From Bacteroidales bacterium UBA714 (GTDB lineage Bacteria > Bacteroidota > Bacteroidia > Bacteroidales > UBA932): 10,935 nt of DNA. The position numbers and the translations under genes are program-made. Under the pieces are notes generated by a model. The model worked only from the letters and a program-made list of their open reading frames with translations. It ran no database searches and was not told the origin of the DNA. Shown here piece by piece: positions 1-7,989 of the stretch. The stretch covers positions 1-10,935 of the forward strand of contig DBLW01000132.1 of the NCBI GenBank assembly GCA_002298075.1, written 5' to 3'. Position 1 is the first letter of the stretch. Each line of letters begins with the position of its first letter.

Positions 1-2322
1 AGCCGTATAATATGCCAAAGCAGGTACGGCATACCCCTCCTCATCTGCTTTCATATAGCCTGTACGCGTATTTTGGTTACTGCCCTGCGTATTCACATAA
101 CGGACAAGCCCATAAGCACCATTTCTGCCATTGTCACTGGACAAGGCATTGCCGCACCACCAGTTACGCGTAGCCTCCGCATTTCCCAAGCCGGAATTGC
201 TGTTGGCATTTGTCGCATTATTCAGGAATTTCCACAGATTCCACCTTCCGTTCGAATTCGACAAATCAGTAGTATTGGTAGGGGCACCATTACTATTACG
301 TGCCGGTGCAACCCACCTCCAGTCTATATTCTTTCCGTAAGACTCATTGATATGCTCCACACCGAGGGCAGTCGGCTCTGAAGTGCCGTAGTTTGCCAAA
401 TCAGTGGAATAGTAAGTCTGAATCGACCTCTGCCTTATAAGATACTTTCCCTGTGAATACCGGCTTTCCGTATCCGGTGAAACTGCTATATCCTCAACAA
501 GAAAGAGCACAGTCCTCATATCCTTGTTCACATAATTCACCCAATCCGAAAGCGGATGAGCATCACCCTCATAGACATTCTCATTTATGAAAACCGTGTA
601 CCAGCGCTGGGTGTCATCATCAAGATTACCTGTGTCGTCACCATATCCACGATGCGCGGCATCCACTCCCACAAGGTCATCCATATACCAAGGCTCATCA
701 GCAGCGGAAGTCTTGTACTCGGCAAGAATATCCTGACGGGCGGTAGGTTTTATGCGTATCCAGTTGTAGTATTCATTATCCCTATCGGGAGCAGGGAGCT
801 TCCCGCTGTCTTTCGACACATATCCACCCTCTATGACATGAGCCGGGCCGTCACCATACGGGGCCTCTATAAGATAATGGAGACGCGCGCGCTCGGAGTT
901 GCTCAACGATATATTGTACGCACCGTAATGCGCATCGACCGTGACGATTTCCTCTGTGGCGTCAATCACATTGCCCTCAAGGCCCGGATGAACCTCACCC
1001 GCATTCCCCTCACTCCTGGCCTCCAGCACTATCTGATTGAGTCCGAGGATGGTCATGTCATAAATGTACTTGTGATTCCTGCGGACATTGAAATCCGAAG
1101 CATCTCCGTTCATGTAGCCCAAATGGACGGTATAACGGGCCGTGCCGGTACGCTGCACACCGCCTACAAGATAGGAAACCTCACAGGTCAGCTCGACGAA
1201 CGTGGCGAAATTGTTCCTGTTGACACCGTTCTTCAAATCAGGCGCCTGCATGCTGTCACCGCACAATGCCACATAAATCCCGCTGTTCTTTCCGTCAGCA
1301 TCCTTGTGCTCCTTTTCACGTGAGTCATAATCTGCGGCATTACCGGTCCTCTTGTTCTCATAAGTGTAGAAGCTGAACGAATATCCGCCGCCGGAAGAAC
1401 CCTGCACCTCCGTTTCCGGAGTTGACGCTCCGTAATTGGCATTAGGGGAGGAGTCATCAAGATGTCCGATGATTTCGTCCGAGGCATTGGTAAGCCCGTC
1501 GGCATCCCCGTCAGCCCTCTCATACAGAAAGCTCATGCGCGGATTGTTTACTACACGCCATGAAGTAGGACGGAAAACAAGTCCGGCAGCACCGGACCTT
1601 ATATTGAATGTCACCTGGGATATCACCCTGCGAAGATGTATCCGTCCGTCCAGGACCGAATTGCCTCCTTTTATATATACAGGCTCTATGCCCGGACCAC
1701 CGGGATGAGTTCCTGAAGGATCCGAAGACCAGACACCTGTCATCACGACATTGGCATCCGTATATTCCACGATTGACGGACTGTGCAGGGCAACCGCAAT
1801 GGCCTTGTATTTTTCGAATGTATCCGCCTCACGCAGCAGTTCCAAAAGATTGGTCCGGGTGCCGTCCTGAGCTTCGCCAAGGCTGCTCATTCCATAATTG
1901 TCCCCGGCATTGGCCACAGCCACTATATAGGCGTTTCCGGAACTTGCCTTGATGCCGGTAAGCTGATGCAGGACATGTCTGTCCCCATGGCTCACCTCCT
2001 GGTAATGCCATCCTTTCAGACGCCCTCCATGGCCTGCATCATAGATTCCGACCCAGATATTATTCACGGCAGACGCCTGGTCATCAGTAAGCGCACGTGT
2101 CTGCAATTCCATCGCAGGAAGCGACAGACGCAGCGAAACCTCGGCAGGCAGCCCCTCGGGCCTTTCTTCAACAGTGCCGAAATCTTCCGCCTGACATGCC
2201 CCCAAAGCAAAGCCTGCCGTCAGAAGAAGCCCCATGGCCTTCAGACCGCGCAACATCCTCAACAAAGGCAAATCAAGATATTTATGGCAATTCCTTTTCA
2301 TGTTCTGTATCATATATGACAT
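1..2322 (-). CDS. Large DUF4906-like fimbrial tip/adhesin lipoprotein, partial (C-terminus beyond window)
   Basis: An open frame without stops runs from 2322 to base 1 (774 codons) and continues outside the window. The first ATG gives a long N-region; ATGs at 2301 and 2256 are alternative starts. A hydrophobic stretch ends in a lipobox (ALGAC, Cys43). The next residues, QAED, resemble the acidic surface-export signal of Bacteroidota lipoproteins. A QTRA site (Arg76) follows the first predicted strand, as in protease-processed fimbrillins. The body is beta-rich, with a fimbrillin-like RNHKYIYDMTI segment. Residues about 674-745 are rich in Asn and include a WWCGN motif. It is the last visible gene of the operon, 27 bases after the previous stop. 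Position and size fit a DUF4906-type tip subunit carrying the binding function; the family call is from memory of sequence style, and the ligand is unknown. Confidence 0.8.
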   Translation of the reverse strand, partial: MSYMIQNMKRNCHKYLDLPLLRMLRGLKAMGLLLTAGFALGACQAEDFGTVEERPEGLPAEVSLRLSLPAMELQTRALTDDQASAVNNIWVGIYDAGHGGRLKGWHYQEVSHGDRHVLHQLTGIKASSGNAYIVAVANAGDNYGMSSLGEAQDGTRTNLLELLREADTFEKYKAIAVALHSPSIVEYTDANVVMTGVWSSDPSGTHPGGPGIEPVYIKGGNSVLDGRIHLRRVISQVTFNIRSGAAGLVFRPTSWRVVNNPRMSFLYERADGDADGLTNASDEIIGHLDDSSPNANYGASTPETEVQGSSGGGYSFSFYTYENKRTGNAADYDSREKEHKDADGKNSGIYVALCGDSMQAPDLKNGVNRNNFATFVELTCEVSYLVGGVQRTGTARYTVHLGYMNGDASDFNVRRNHKYIYDMTILGLNQIVLEARSEGNAGEVHPGLEGNVIDATEEIVTVDAHYGAYNISLSNSERARLHYLIEAPYGDGPAHVIEGGYVSKDSGKLPAPDRDNEYYNWIRIKPTARQDILAEYKTSAADEPWYMDDLVGVDAAHRGYGDDTGNLDDDTQRWYTVFINENVYEGDAHPLSDWVNYVNKDMRTVLFLVEDIAVSPDTESRYSQGKYLIRQRSIQTYYSTDLANYGTSEPTALGVEHINESYGKNIDWRWVAPARNSNGAPTNTTDLSNSNGRWNLWKFLNNATNANSNSGLGNAEATRNWWCGNALSSDNGRNGAYGLVRYVNTQGSNQNTRTGYMKADEEGYAVPALAYYTA

Positions 2323-2349
2323 AAAGTCCAATCAATGTTATGCTCAACT

Positions 2350-3504
2350 TCAGTTCTCCGGATAAGAAGGGACTGTTATACTTGCTTCGTCCCATGGACA
2401 CACGGTATAACCCAGTGATATTTCCGCAGCTGTATTCACATTTATCCTGTAGATATGATTCCTCAGGATTTCCGGTCCCCATGCATTGCCGGCCTCCGGT
2501 ACGGCGAAATCACGAGACACGGCATCACCTTCAGCTGCGCTCTGCCGAATAACAACCCGGAATGCCAGCTGCCCAGTCCGTATTTCCGGAACATACGTTG
2601 TGAAGCCGTCAAACTCATATGGAGCACCAAGAGACTCCGTACTGTACTTCTGCTGTCTGAACTGGCGCCCCTGCTCAGAATCCACAAATCCCGGAACGGC
2701 CGGATAGCTTGCTGCGGAAACCTGCACTCCATTCCGGAAATTGTCCGGAATCAGGCGGGCTATGCTGTTCCACTTCATCACTCTCACCTCGGAAACCTTA
2801 GGATATCCATCGGCATCCTTGTCGGCAATATTGTCCAGAACCTCAATCTTGGCAAGGCTGCGAAGCATATGAACATCACCTATATCGACATAATTGCCAG
2901 TATCGCTTGCAGCCAGGGCAGACCATGACACCGCGCAATCCATAAGCCCGAACATAGGGATTCCCGTCTTTCCAATCTCCGGGAAAAACTCAGGCGACAT
3001 CTCAAAGAACGCCTGCACACGTTCTATTTCCCTTACAGAACCTTTTGCGGCTATTACACCTTCGACCGCTTCCGCAGGCCAGTTTGCGAGAACCATCAGT
3101 TTGAACCTGACGTTACTGTCCACAAACAGCGGATTATTGAAGTAAGGTTCCTTGAATGTAGCCTTTACGGTATAAAGATTCCATTCATCCTCATTCTCTG
3201 ACATGGTTTTCGCTATCGCGCTCAAGTCCTGCAGGAATGCCCCGCCTTCCGTAAACATCAGAAACCGGAGTCCTTCAAGTTCCAGCCAGTTCTCCGCGGC
3301 AGTGCCCGTCTCCTGTCCGGCAATATTGTCCGCCTTTGTCCCCGACGTGTTCCGGGTAGCAATCCGGAAAGTGACGCTAACATCCTCCGCGCTGCCGTCC
3401 GGGCACGTGCCAAGCCTGTCGTAAACACAGCTTCCGGCAAGCAAAAGCACACCGCAAACTGCAGAAAACGTCCGTATCCTATGCCATATGATTGATATTG
3501 CCAT
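2350..3504 (-). CDS. Second Mfa2/FimB-like fimbrial subunit lipoprotein (accessory subunit)
   Basis: A 384-residue lipoprotein precursor with a signal peptide ending in AGSC (Cys26). Directly after it comes VYDRLGTCPDG, the short YD-x-L-x-x-C pattern seen at the N-terminus of Mfa2/FimB anchors and shared with the preceding gene. Unlike that gene, it has a GTKAD site (Lys57) where fimbrillins are cut for polymerisation. The rest looks like two beta-sandwich domains, with an RNHIYRINV strand near residue 350 and a final YTVCPW...ITVPSY strand (Trp371) typical of a donor C-terminus. The start follows the anchor stop by 21 bases, so translation is likely coupled. By order it resembles the accessory subunits (FimC/FimD or Mfa3/Mfa4 type) between anchor and tip. 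Whether it is a second anchor or an incorporated fibre subunit is not settled by sequence. Confidence 0.8.
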   Translation of the reverse strand: MAISIIWHRIRTFSAVCGVLLLAGSCVYDRLGTCPDGSAEDVSVTFRIATRNTSGTKADNIAGQETGTAAENWLELEGLRFLMFTEGGAFLQDLSAIAKTMSENEDEWNLYTVKATFKEPYFNNPLFVDSNVRFKLMVLANWPAEAVEGVIAAKGSVREIERVQAFFEMSPEFFPEIGKTGIPMFGLMDCAVSWSALAASDTGNYVDIGDVHMLRSLAKIEVLDNIADKDADGYPKVSEVRVMKWNSIARLIPDNFRNGVQVSAASYPAVPGFVDSEQGRQFRQQKYSTESLGAPYEFDGFTTYVPEIRTGQLAFRVVIRQSAAEGDAVSRDFAVPEAGNAWGPEILRNHIYRINVNTAAEISLGYTVCPWDEASITVPSYPEN

Positions 3505-3525
3505 AACTGTACGTCACAATTGACA

Positions 3526-4575
3526 TTAAAATTCAACATCCTGTCCAGGAACCACAACCCAAGAGTTGATATGCACTCCTGCACCGGTGTACCACTTGTC
3601 ATCCCCGTCGAGGAAGAAAGTGAGATTGTACTCATCCAGCCGGTCCAGGAACTCCTGGTTTCCCATATCCTTGCGGTACTCACCTTTTATCATAAGCAGA
3701 TACTTCACAAGAGGAAGCCTTATGATTTCCTCCCCGTCCGAATTGCGCACAACCCTGAGCACAGGCTGCCTGTCAGCCATCAGTCGCCCTACAGTCCTTT
3801 CCGCAAGAAGACCGTTCACCTGAGTGATTTCCCCGGCACGCGTGTCACCGTAATCAAAGCCGGCAGACACCGCTGTCTTCATCCACCACCTGTAGGCAAA
3901 CGGGGAATTGCCTATAATCCTGTTGTCATATCCCATCTGAGATACCGAATCGTCAATAATGAAATCAAAATCCTCCGGCCTCATTACCTTGCCTACGGCA
4001 TTTTCGCTCTTGTAATACTGGAGCATCACCCTGAGCACATTGGTATTCTTCATAAGAGGCACAAGCACATCAGACTGCCCGCCGAACTCCGGCTCTTCAA
4101 AGGTAACGCGCGTAAATCCGTGATACAGCCCGGTCAAGTCCCCTCCGACATATGCGCCTGCGGCATCAGAGGCCATCCTTATGGCAAGATTCAGGTCATT
4201 AAGCGATGCCGGGGAAGATGAACCGAGGACATACGCAGGCTGGCCGTCAAGCCCGCCCCACACTACGACATCATAAGTGCCTGGAGCGACAGGCACCGTC
4301 ATGGCATAGTCCTCATCCTGCAAGGCCGCACCTGCTTCACTGCCATGCCACACAAGAGAGCCTTCCGGAGTGAACATCCACAAATCCACCGACTTTACCT
4401 CCTTGTGGAAGGCATCAGCACCATTGATGTTCCAGTCGTACTTGAACTTCACCCTATACTCCGTCTGACATGGAGCAAGGCCGTCATATATGGTTTCGCA
4501 CGAAACTGCCGTCAGCAAAGCCGCAGCAAAGAGCATAAGGCATAATCTATTGAGCTTTTTCATATTGGGTTTCAT
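3526..4575 (-). CDS. Mfa2/FimB-family fimbrial anchor lipoprotein
   Basis: A 349-residue protein from the chosen ATG at 4575. The frame is open up to 4665, but that would overlap the major subunit and put 30 extra residues before a good signal peptide; ATG 4563 is also possible. The lipobox TAVSC (Cys26) is followed by ETIYDGLAPC, the N-terminal signature of Mfa2/FimB anchors. Segments VKSVDLWMFTPEG (60-72) and GTYDVVVWGGL (99-109) are typical of the family. In P. gingivalis these proteins sit in the outer membrane, tether the fibre and limit its length. There is no T-[K/R]-A processing site after the first strand, consistent with a subunit that keeps its lipid anchor. The last strand, HINSWVVVPGQDVEF (335-349), resembles a donor strand that could enter the next subunit. 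Confidence 0.88.
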   Translation of the reverse strand: MKPNMKKLNRLCLMLFAAALLTAVSCETIYDGLAPCQTEYRVKFKYDWNINGADAFHKEVKSVDLWMFTPEGSLVWHGSEAGAALQDEDYAMTVPVAPGTYDVVVWGGLDGQPAYVLGSSSPASLNDLNLAIRMASDAAGAYVGGDLTGLYHGFTRVTFEEPEFGGQSDVLVPLMKNTNVLRVMLQYYKSENAVGKVMRPEDFDFIIDDSVSQMGYDNRIIGNSPFAYRWWMKTAVSAGFDYGDTRAGEITQVNGLLAERTVGRLMADRQPVLRVVRNSDGEEIIRLPLVKYLLMIKGEYRKDMGNQEFLDRLDEYNLTFFLDGDDKWYTGAGVHINSWVVVPGQDVEF

Positions 4576-4606
4576 AAGCCTATAAGTCTTGTTTTTCTTT
4601 CCGGCT

Positions 4607-4634
4607 CCCGGGAAGGCGGTCAGGCCCGCCCGGG
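4607..4634 (-). promoter_or_regulatory. GC-rich intercistronic hairpin between major fimbrillin and anchor genes
   Basis: The 67-base gap after the fimbrillin stop holds an inverted repeat. An inner stem of 5 bp (4615-4619 with 4626-4630) has a 6-base loop, and an outer stem of 4 bp (4607-4610 with 4631-4634) has a 4-base bulge on one side. Two CCCGGG palindromes form part of it. No clear T-run follows on the minus strand, so it is not a standard terminator. It could stabilise the upstream mRNA end or reduce read-through, giving more fimbrillin than anchor. The function is inferred. Confidence 0.5.
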
Positions 4635-4642
4635 AAAAATCA

Positions 4643-6496
4643 TTAGAGTTCCACATCCCATGCATTCACAACATTCCATGCAAGGATGTTGAGACGTGCT
4701 GCGACATAGTAGTTTACGTCATCCTTAGGAGGAACTATAGGCTGGTCAGCGGAGCGGAGTCCGGTAGCAAGTCCCTTGATGCTTGACACGTTGATGTTAT
4801 AGACATGGTTACGTACAATGCCATAATCACCGCGGCAAGCCTTTTCCCAGTCATATTTTCCTTCTTCAGTGAGACAACGCCCGGCATTAAAGCCGAGGTG
4901 ACGGATAGGGATATTGAAGAATCCGCGTCCATTGTCGAAGATTTCCAACGTGTTCACCTGTGACCAGAGCTGTTTGTTTACCTCTGCGATATTCTCAGCT
5001 GTAACCGCGGTGTAGATGACATCGCGGGTTTCATCCGTACCGCCATAGATATACAGATTCCCTATGGCGCTTTCTGCAAGCTGGAGAGTCACATAGCGTC
5101 CAGCCACAGGCGTTTCGCCACGTACGGCAGACTTAGGGTGCTCAACATTAAAGAATCCGGCAGACTCAGTTGAAGCGATGTTCTTACCTTCCGGATCAGT
5201 GAATACGATTCCCTGCCTTGAGAGAAGCATTGCTTTCGCATCAGCCTCTGAACCGTAATATTTCTTGTTGTGAGTATCAAGATAGAATGTAGAAGCGGCC
5301 TGACCGTCAACAAGATAATGTCCGACAATCACAGCGGAAGCAACTGCTGCGGCAGGGTTTCCGTTCTGGACATCATTTATGGCCTCGATTGCTGTGGTTG
5401 TCTCCCTTGAATAGAAATATCCGTCCACCTGAGTCGTACTGAAGCCATTTTCATATTTCTTGCTCTTGGCGTCAGCGGCGATTTCATTGTATGAGAAATA
5501 TTTCAGCGAGTACTCTCCGAGATTGTTTTCAAGGTCATCAATATCATCAGACACCCTCGGATATTTATTGTTGTAATATGAAGGAGAGCATGCCCAATAG
5601 CAGCGGTGATTCGCCTCATCGTTCCAAGCGGTCCAGCCCGGAGCCACGAATGCCTTGTTCATCTCATCATAAGAAGGTGTCTTGGTGGGGTCAAACTCCT
5701 CTCCCTCACCAGGCCTGAGACCGAAAGTCTTGGTAACGAACATCTCCTCGTCAATCGCGTTCGGACGCCAGAACTCCGGAACGAAAGTAAGCGAGTGTCC
5801 ATCTATCTCATAGGCCTGTATTGCATTTGAAGCGAGGTCGATACCGATTTTGGCCGCATAGCGCTCAACATAGATATCAAGTGCCTGGCCGCTCTCGGCA
5901 GCAGCCTGTGCCGCAGACTCGCTGTCAAACAGCTGGTCAGACTTTACAGGAGTTGCCATAAGACGTCCGACACGTCCTGTAAGCGGGTCAGTTCCGTAAT
6001 AGACCGAATTGGTCATCGGGAATGTGTTGTCATTGCCGACGACGGCCTTACGCTTGCTTGCCTCAACAGCAAGAAGCGAACTGGAACTCAGGTTCTTTGA
6101 GTCTATCGGGTTCACATAGCACATCACATAAGCCGGAAGAGTCTGTCCCTGAAACATCTCGATTGGCACTACAGAAGTCCAGAACTTGGTTACGTTAGCG
6201 TTGCCGGACGGCGTGAATGCATTGTCCAGTTCATTATCACGGAAAGTCTTGAGATTTCCTGTAGGGTTTCCGTCCTTGTCATAGAACACGAAAATCAGTT
6301 CTTTGACAACGCTCTCGGAAGCATCACCATGCTCAAACCCCTTTGTCGCAGAAGCAGGGCTGGAAAGCGAAACGCTCAGATAGCGGGTCTGGTCAAATTC
6401 GACGACGCCACTGACTGACGGAGTCAAATTCTCTTTCTGGGCACATGAAGCCAGCAACACACCGGCTGCAAGCCCAAGGAAAAGTTTTGTTTTCAT
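4643..6496 (-). CDS. Mfa1-family fimbrial major subunit (fimbrillin) lipoprotein precursor
   Basis: A 617-residue precursor, somewhat longer than P. gingivalis Mfa1. The signal peptide ends in LLASC (Cys18) followed by AQKEN. After the first strand, SATKG (Lys52) marks the probable cut by an Arg/Lys-specific protease that removes the lipidated leader and opens the groove for strand exchange. Mfa1-family features include VKELIFVFYDKDGNP near residue 65, a GYFYSRETTT segment, RNHVYNINVSSIKGL near 562, a QPIVPP linker and a final strand RLNILAWNVVNAWDVEL (601-617) that should act as the donor strand. It lies 47 bases after the DUF3868 gene and is followed by a GC hairpin. It is expected to form the shaft of the pilus on the cell surface. 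The family call is firm; the identity of the processing enzyme is inferred. Confidence 0.93.
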   Translation of the reverse strand: MKTKLFLGLAAGVLLASCAQKENLTPSVSGVVEFDQTRYLSVSLSSPASATKGFEHGDASESVVKELIFVFYDKDGNPTGNLKTFRDNELDNAFTPSGNANVTKFWTSVVPIEMFQGQTLPAYVMCYVNPIDSKNLSSSSLLAVEASKRKAVVGNDNTFPMTNSVYYGTDPLTGRVGRLMATPVKSDQLFDSESAAQAAAESGQALDIYVERYAAKIGIDLASNAIQAYEIDGHSLTFVPEFWRPNAIDEEMFVTKTFGLRPGEGEEFDPTKTPSYDEMNKAFVAPGWTAWNDEANHRCYWACSPSYYNNKYPRVSDDIDDLENNLGEYSLKYFSYNEIAADAKSKKYENGFSTTQVDGYFYSRETTTAIEAINDVQNGNPAAAVASAVIVGHYLVDGQAASTFYLDTHNKKYYGSEADAKAMLLSRQGIVFTDPEGKNIASTESAGFFNVEHPKSAVRGETPVAGRYVTLQLAESAIGNLYIYGGTDETRDVIYTAVTAENIAEVNKQLWSQVNTLEIFDNGRGFFNIPIRHLGFNAGRCLTEEGKYDWEKACRGDYGIVRNHVYNINVSSIKGLATGLRSADQPIVPPKDDVNYYVAARLNILAWNVVNAWDVEL

Positions 6497-6543
6497 AATA
6501 AGATTATTTAAAGTGTTTGTTTTTTATTCTTATCAGGCGGATA

Positions 6544-7974
6544 TTACTTCAGAGCCTCAAGCTGCGCCAAAGCCGCTTCCGCCTGCTCCACGCCAAGACC
6601 GGAAGCCTGCTTGAACAGGTCTGCGGCCTGCTCATAATCACCCGAGAGAGCACGGTGCACGCCTCGCGCATAAACAGCCTCAGCACTGTCGCCAGCCTTG
6701 GCCAAATATGCCGCCGAGCGGTCCATGTAACCAAGCCCCATAGCCGTATTGGCTGCATTCAGATTTGCTGTGCAGTCGTCAGGAAACATTCTGACTGCTA
6801 TTTCAAAGACCTCATTGTACTCATCGCTGCCCGGCTCCATTGCCTGTGCCGCGAGATACATCTCCCTAAGGTCAAGCTTCTGAGGACGCGTCTTGAGAAG
6901 ACGGAGGATTTCATCCAGATCAGTATAGCTTTTCACCTCATAGCTCACGGAATAGTCCGAGCGGCGCAGCCCCGGATAGACCTCACGGAGCAAGAAGGCA
7001 TAATCATCCGGATAAGTTGACTTTATTTTCCATTCCATCGCATCCGGAGCGAGGGCCATGCCCATTATTTCAAGGATACCGCCACGGTTCGGCAGACCGG
7101 AATTTCTCACATAGCTCTCAAGCCCGTCCCAATCTTCCGCCTCATAAGAGGTCACCACGATGTCATCCTCGAACGCATAATGCGAGCATACGTAGTCCCT
7201 CAGCGTGGCAGTCCTGCCTTTAGCCAGTCGCACATTGTTGTCGTAAGGGCCTTCCGGAGAGGCATATCCCTTTATGGACAGACTGACTATGCGTGCATCA
7301 GCGTCATTTTTAACAAGGTCGATGGTGGATATGATTTTAGCAAGTTCGGAAGCGTTGCCGCAATAATCCTCATGAATCTCCGTGCGGTTGACAGGAAAGT
7401 CAACATATGCCCGGCCGCTCTCCTGACGCATCTTGACCGCTTCTCCGCGCGGACGCATATATACGAACGAAGGCACGAAACGCCTCGGTTCCAGCGACAC
7501 ATGGGAAATAAGGCTTTCCTCACTCCGCACAGGAGCGCCGCAGCAACCGCATACCAGAGCCGTGGCGGAAAGAGAGGCCCCGCTCATCCAGCCCTCGAAA
7601 GGCACTACGGTACGATATTCTATTACAGACGTCTTGCCCTCGCGATAGAGCAGCGCTCCTTCCGGCAGGTCCGTATCCCTCAAATGGCGGAAATACCTGT
7701 TGTGCCCGGCAACCGTCACAGGAGCAAGCGCCACTGTATCCTTTCCGTTTGACATATAGGGAGTCAGGACAACTTCCCTTTCGGTCTTTAGTTCCAATGA
7801 TGACACGTCAATGTCCATTGCTACAAAAACATTGTTTTCCGAACGTGAGACGGCCACGTCCGACACTTTAGCCTGTCCGTCAAGCAGTTCCTGCCTTTGC
7901 TGCGCATATGACACGCCACTGGACAGGAGCACTGCGCATAATGAGATTATGCCTGTGACTCTGTTCTTATCCAT
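6544..7974 (-). CDS. DUF3868 / OmpA-like periplasmic protein with C-terminal repeats
   Basis: A 476-residue protein with a cleavable signal peptide ending VSYAQ (about residue 24) and no lipobox Cys. Residues about 30-145 form a beta-rich DUF3868-like domain ending in a CGCCG cluster (Cys142, 144, 145). Residues about 185-300 resemble an OmpA C-terminal peptidoglycan-binding domain, with GYASPEG and the helix VRLAKGRTATLRDYV. The Arg (254) that contacts peptidoglycan is kept, but the usual partner Asp is Ser239. Residues about 365-476 are helical, with TPR-like repeats (AAYLAKAGDSAEAVYARGV, then GDYEQAADLFKQA). It starts 15 bases after the DUF3575 gene. The pairing of DUF3575 and DUF3868 before Mfa1-type genes is a recurring arrangement in Bacteroidales. 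A role as a periplasmic link between outer membrane and cell wall during pilus assembly is inferred. Confidence 0.87.
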   Translation of the reverse strand: MDKNRVTGIISLCAVLLSSGVSYAQQRQELLDGQAKVSDVAVSRSENNVFVAMDIDVSSLELKTEREVVLTPYMSNGKDTVALAPVTVAGHNRYFRHLRDTDLPEGALLYREGKTSVIEYRTVVPFEGWMSGASLSATALVCGCCGAPVRSEESLISHVSLEPRRFVPSFVYMRPRGEAVKMRQESGRAYVDFPVNRTEIHEDYCGNASELAKIISTIDLVKNDADARIVSLSIKGYASPEGPYDNNVRLAKGRTATLRDYVCSHYAFEDDIVVTSYEAEDWDGLESYVRNSGLPNRGGILEIMGMALAPDAMEWKIKSTYPDDYAFLLREVYPGLRRSDYSVSYEVKSYTDLDEILRLLKTRPQKLDLREMYLAAQAMEPGSDEYNEVFEIAVRMFPDDCTANLNAANTAMGLGYMDRSAAYLAKAGDSAEAVYARGVHRALSGDYEQAADLFKQASGLGVEQAEAALAQLEALK

Positions 7975-7989
7975 ATTGATTACTGCTTA

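Noticed and set aside
556..1323. 255-codon plus-strand open frame
   Set aside because: It lies wholly antisense to the tip protein gene, has no signal peptide or recognisable motif, and its composition is that of a reversed coding strand.
3520..4221. 233-codon plus-strand open frame
   Set aside because: It is antisense to the clear anchor gene and has no family likeness; a shadow of codon bias.
4576..4665. Anchor protein starting at 4665 and overlapping the fimbrillin stop
   Set aside because: That start would place 30 unrelated residues before an otherwise normal lipoprotein signal peptide; ATG 4575 fits better.
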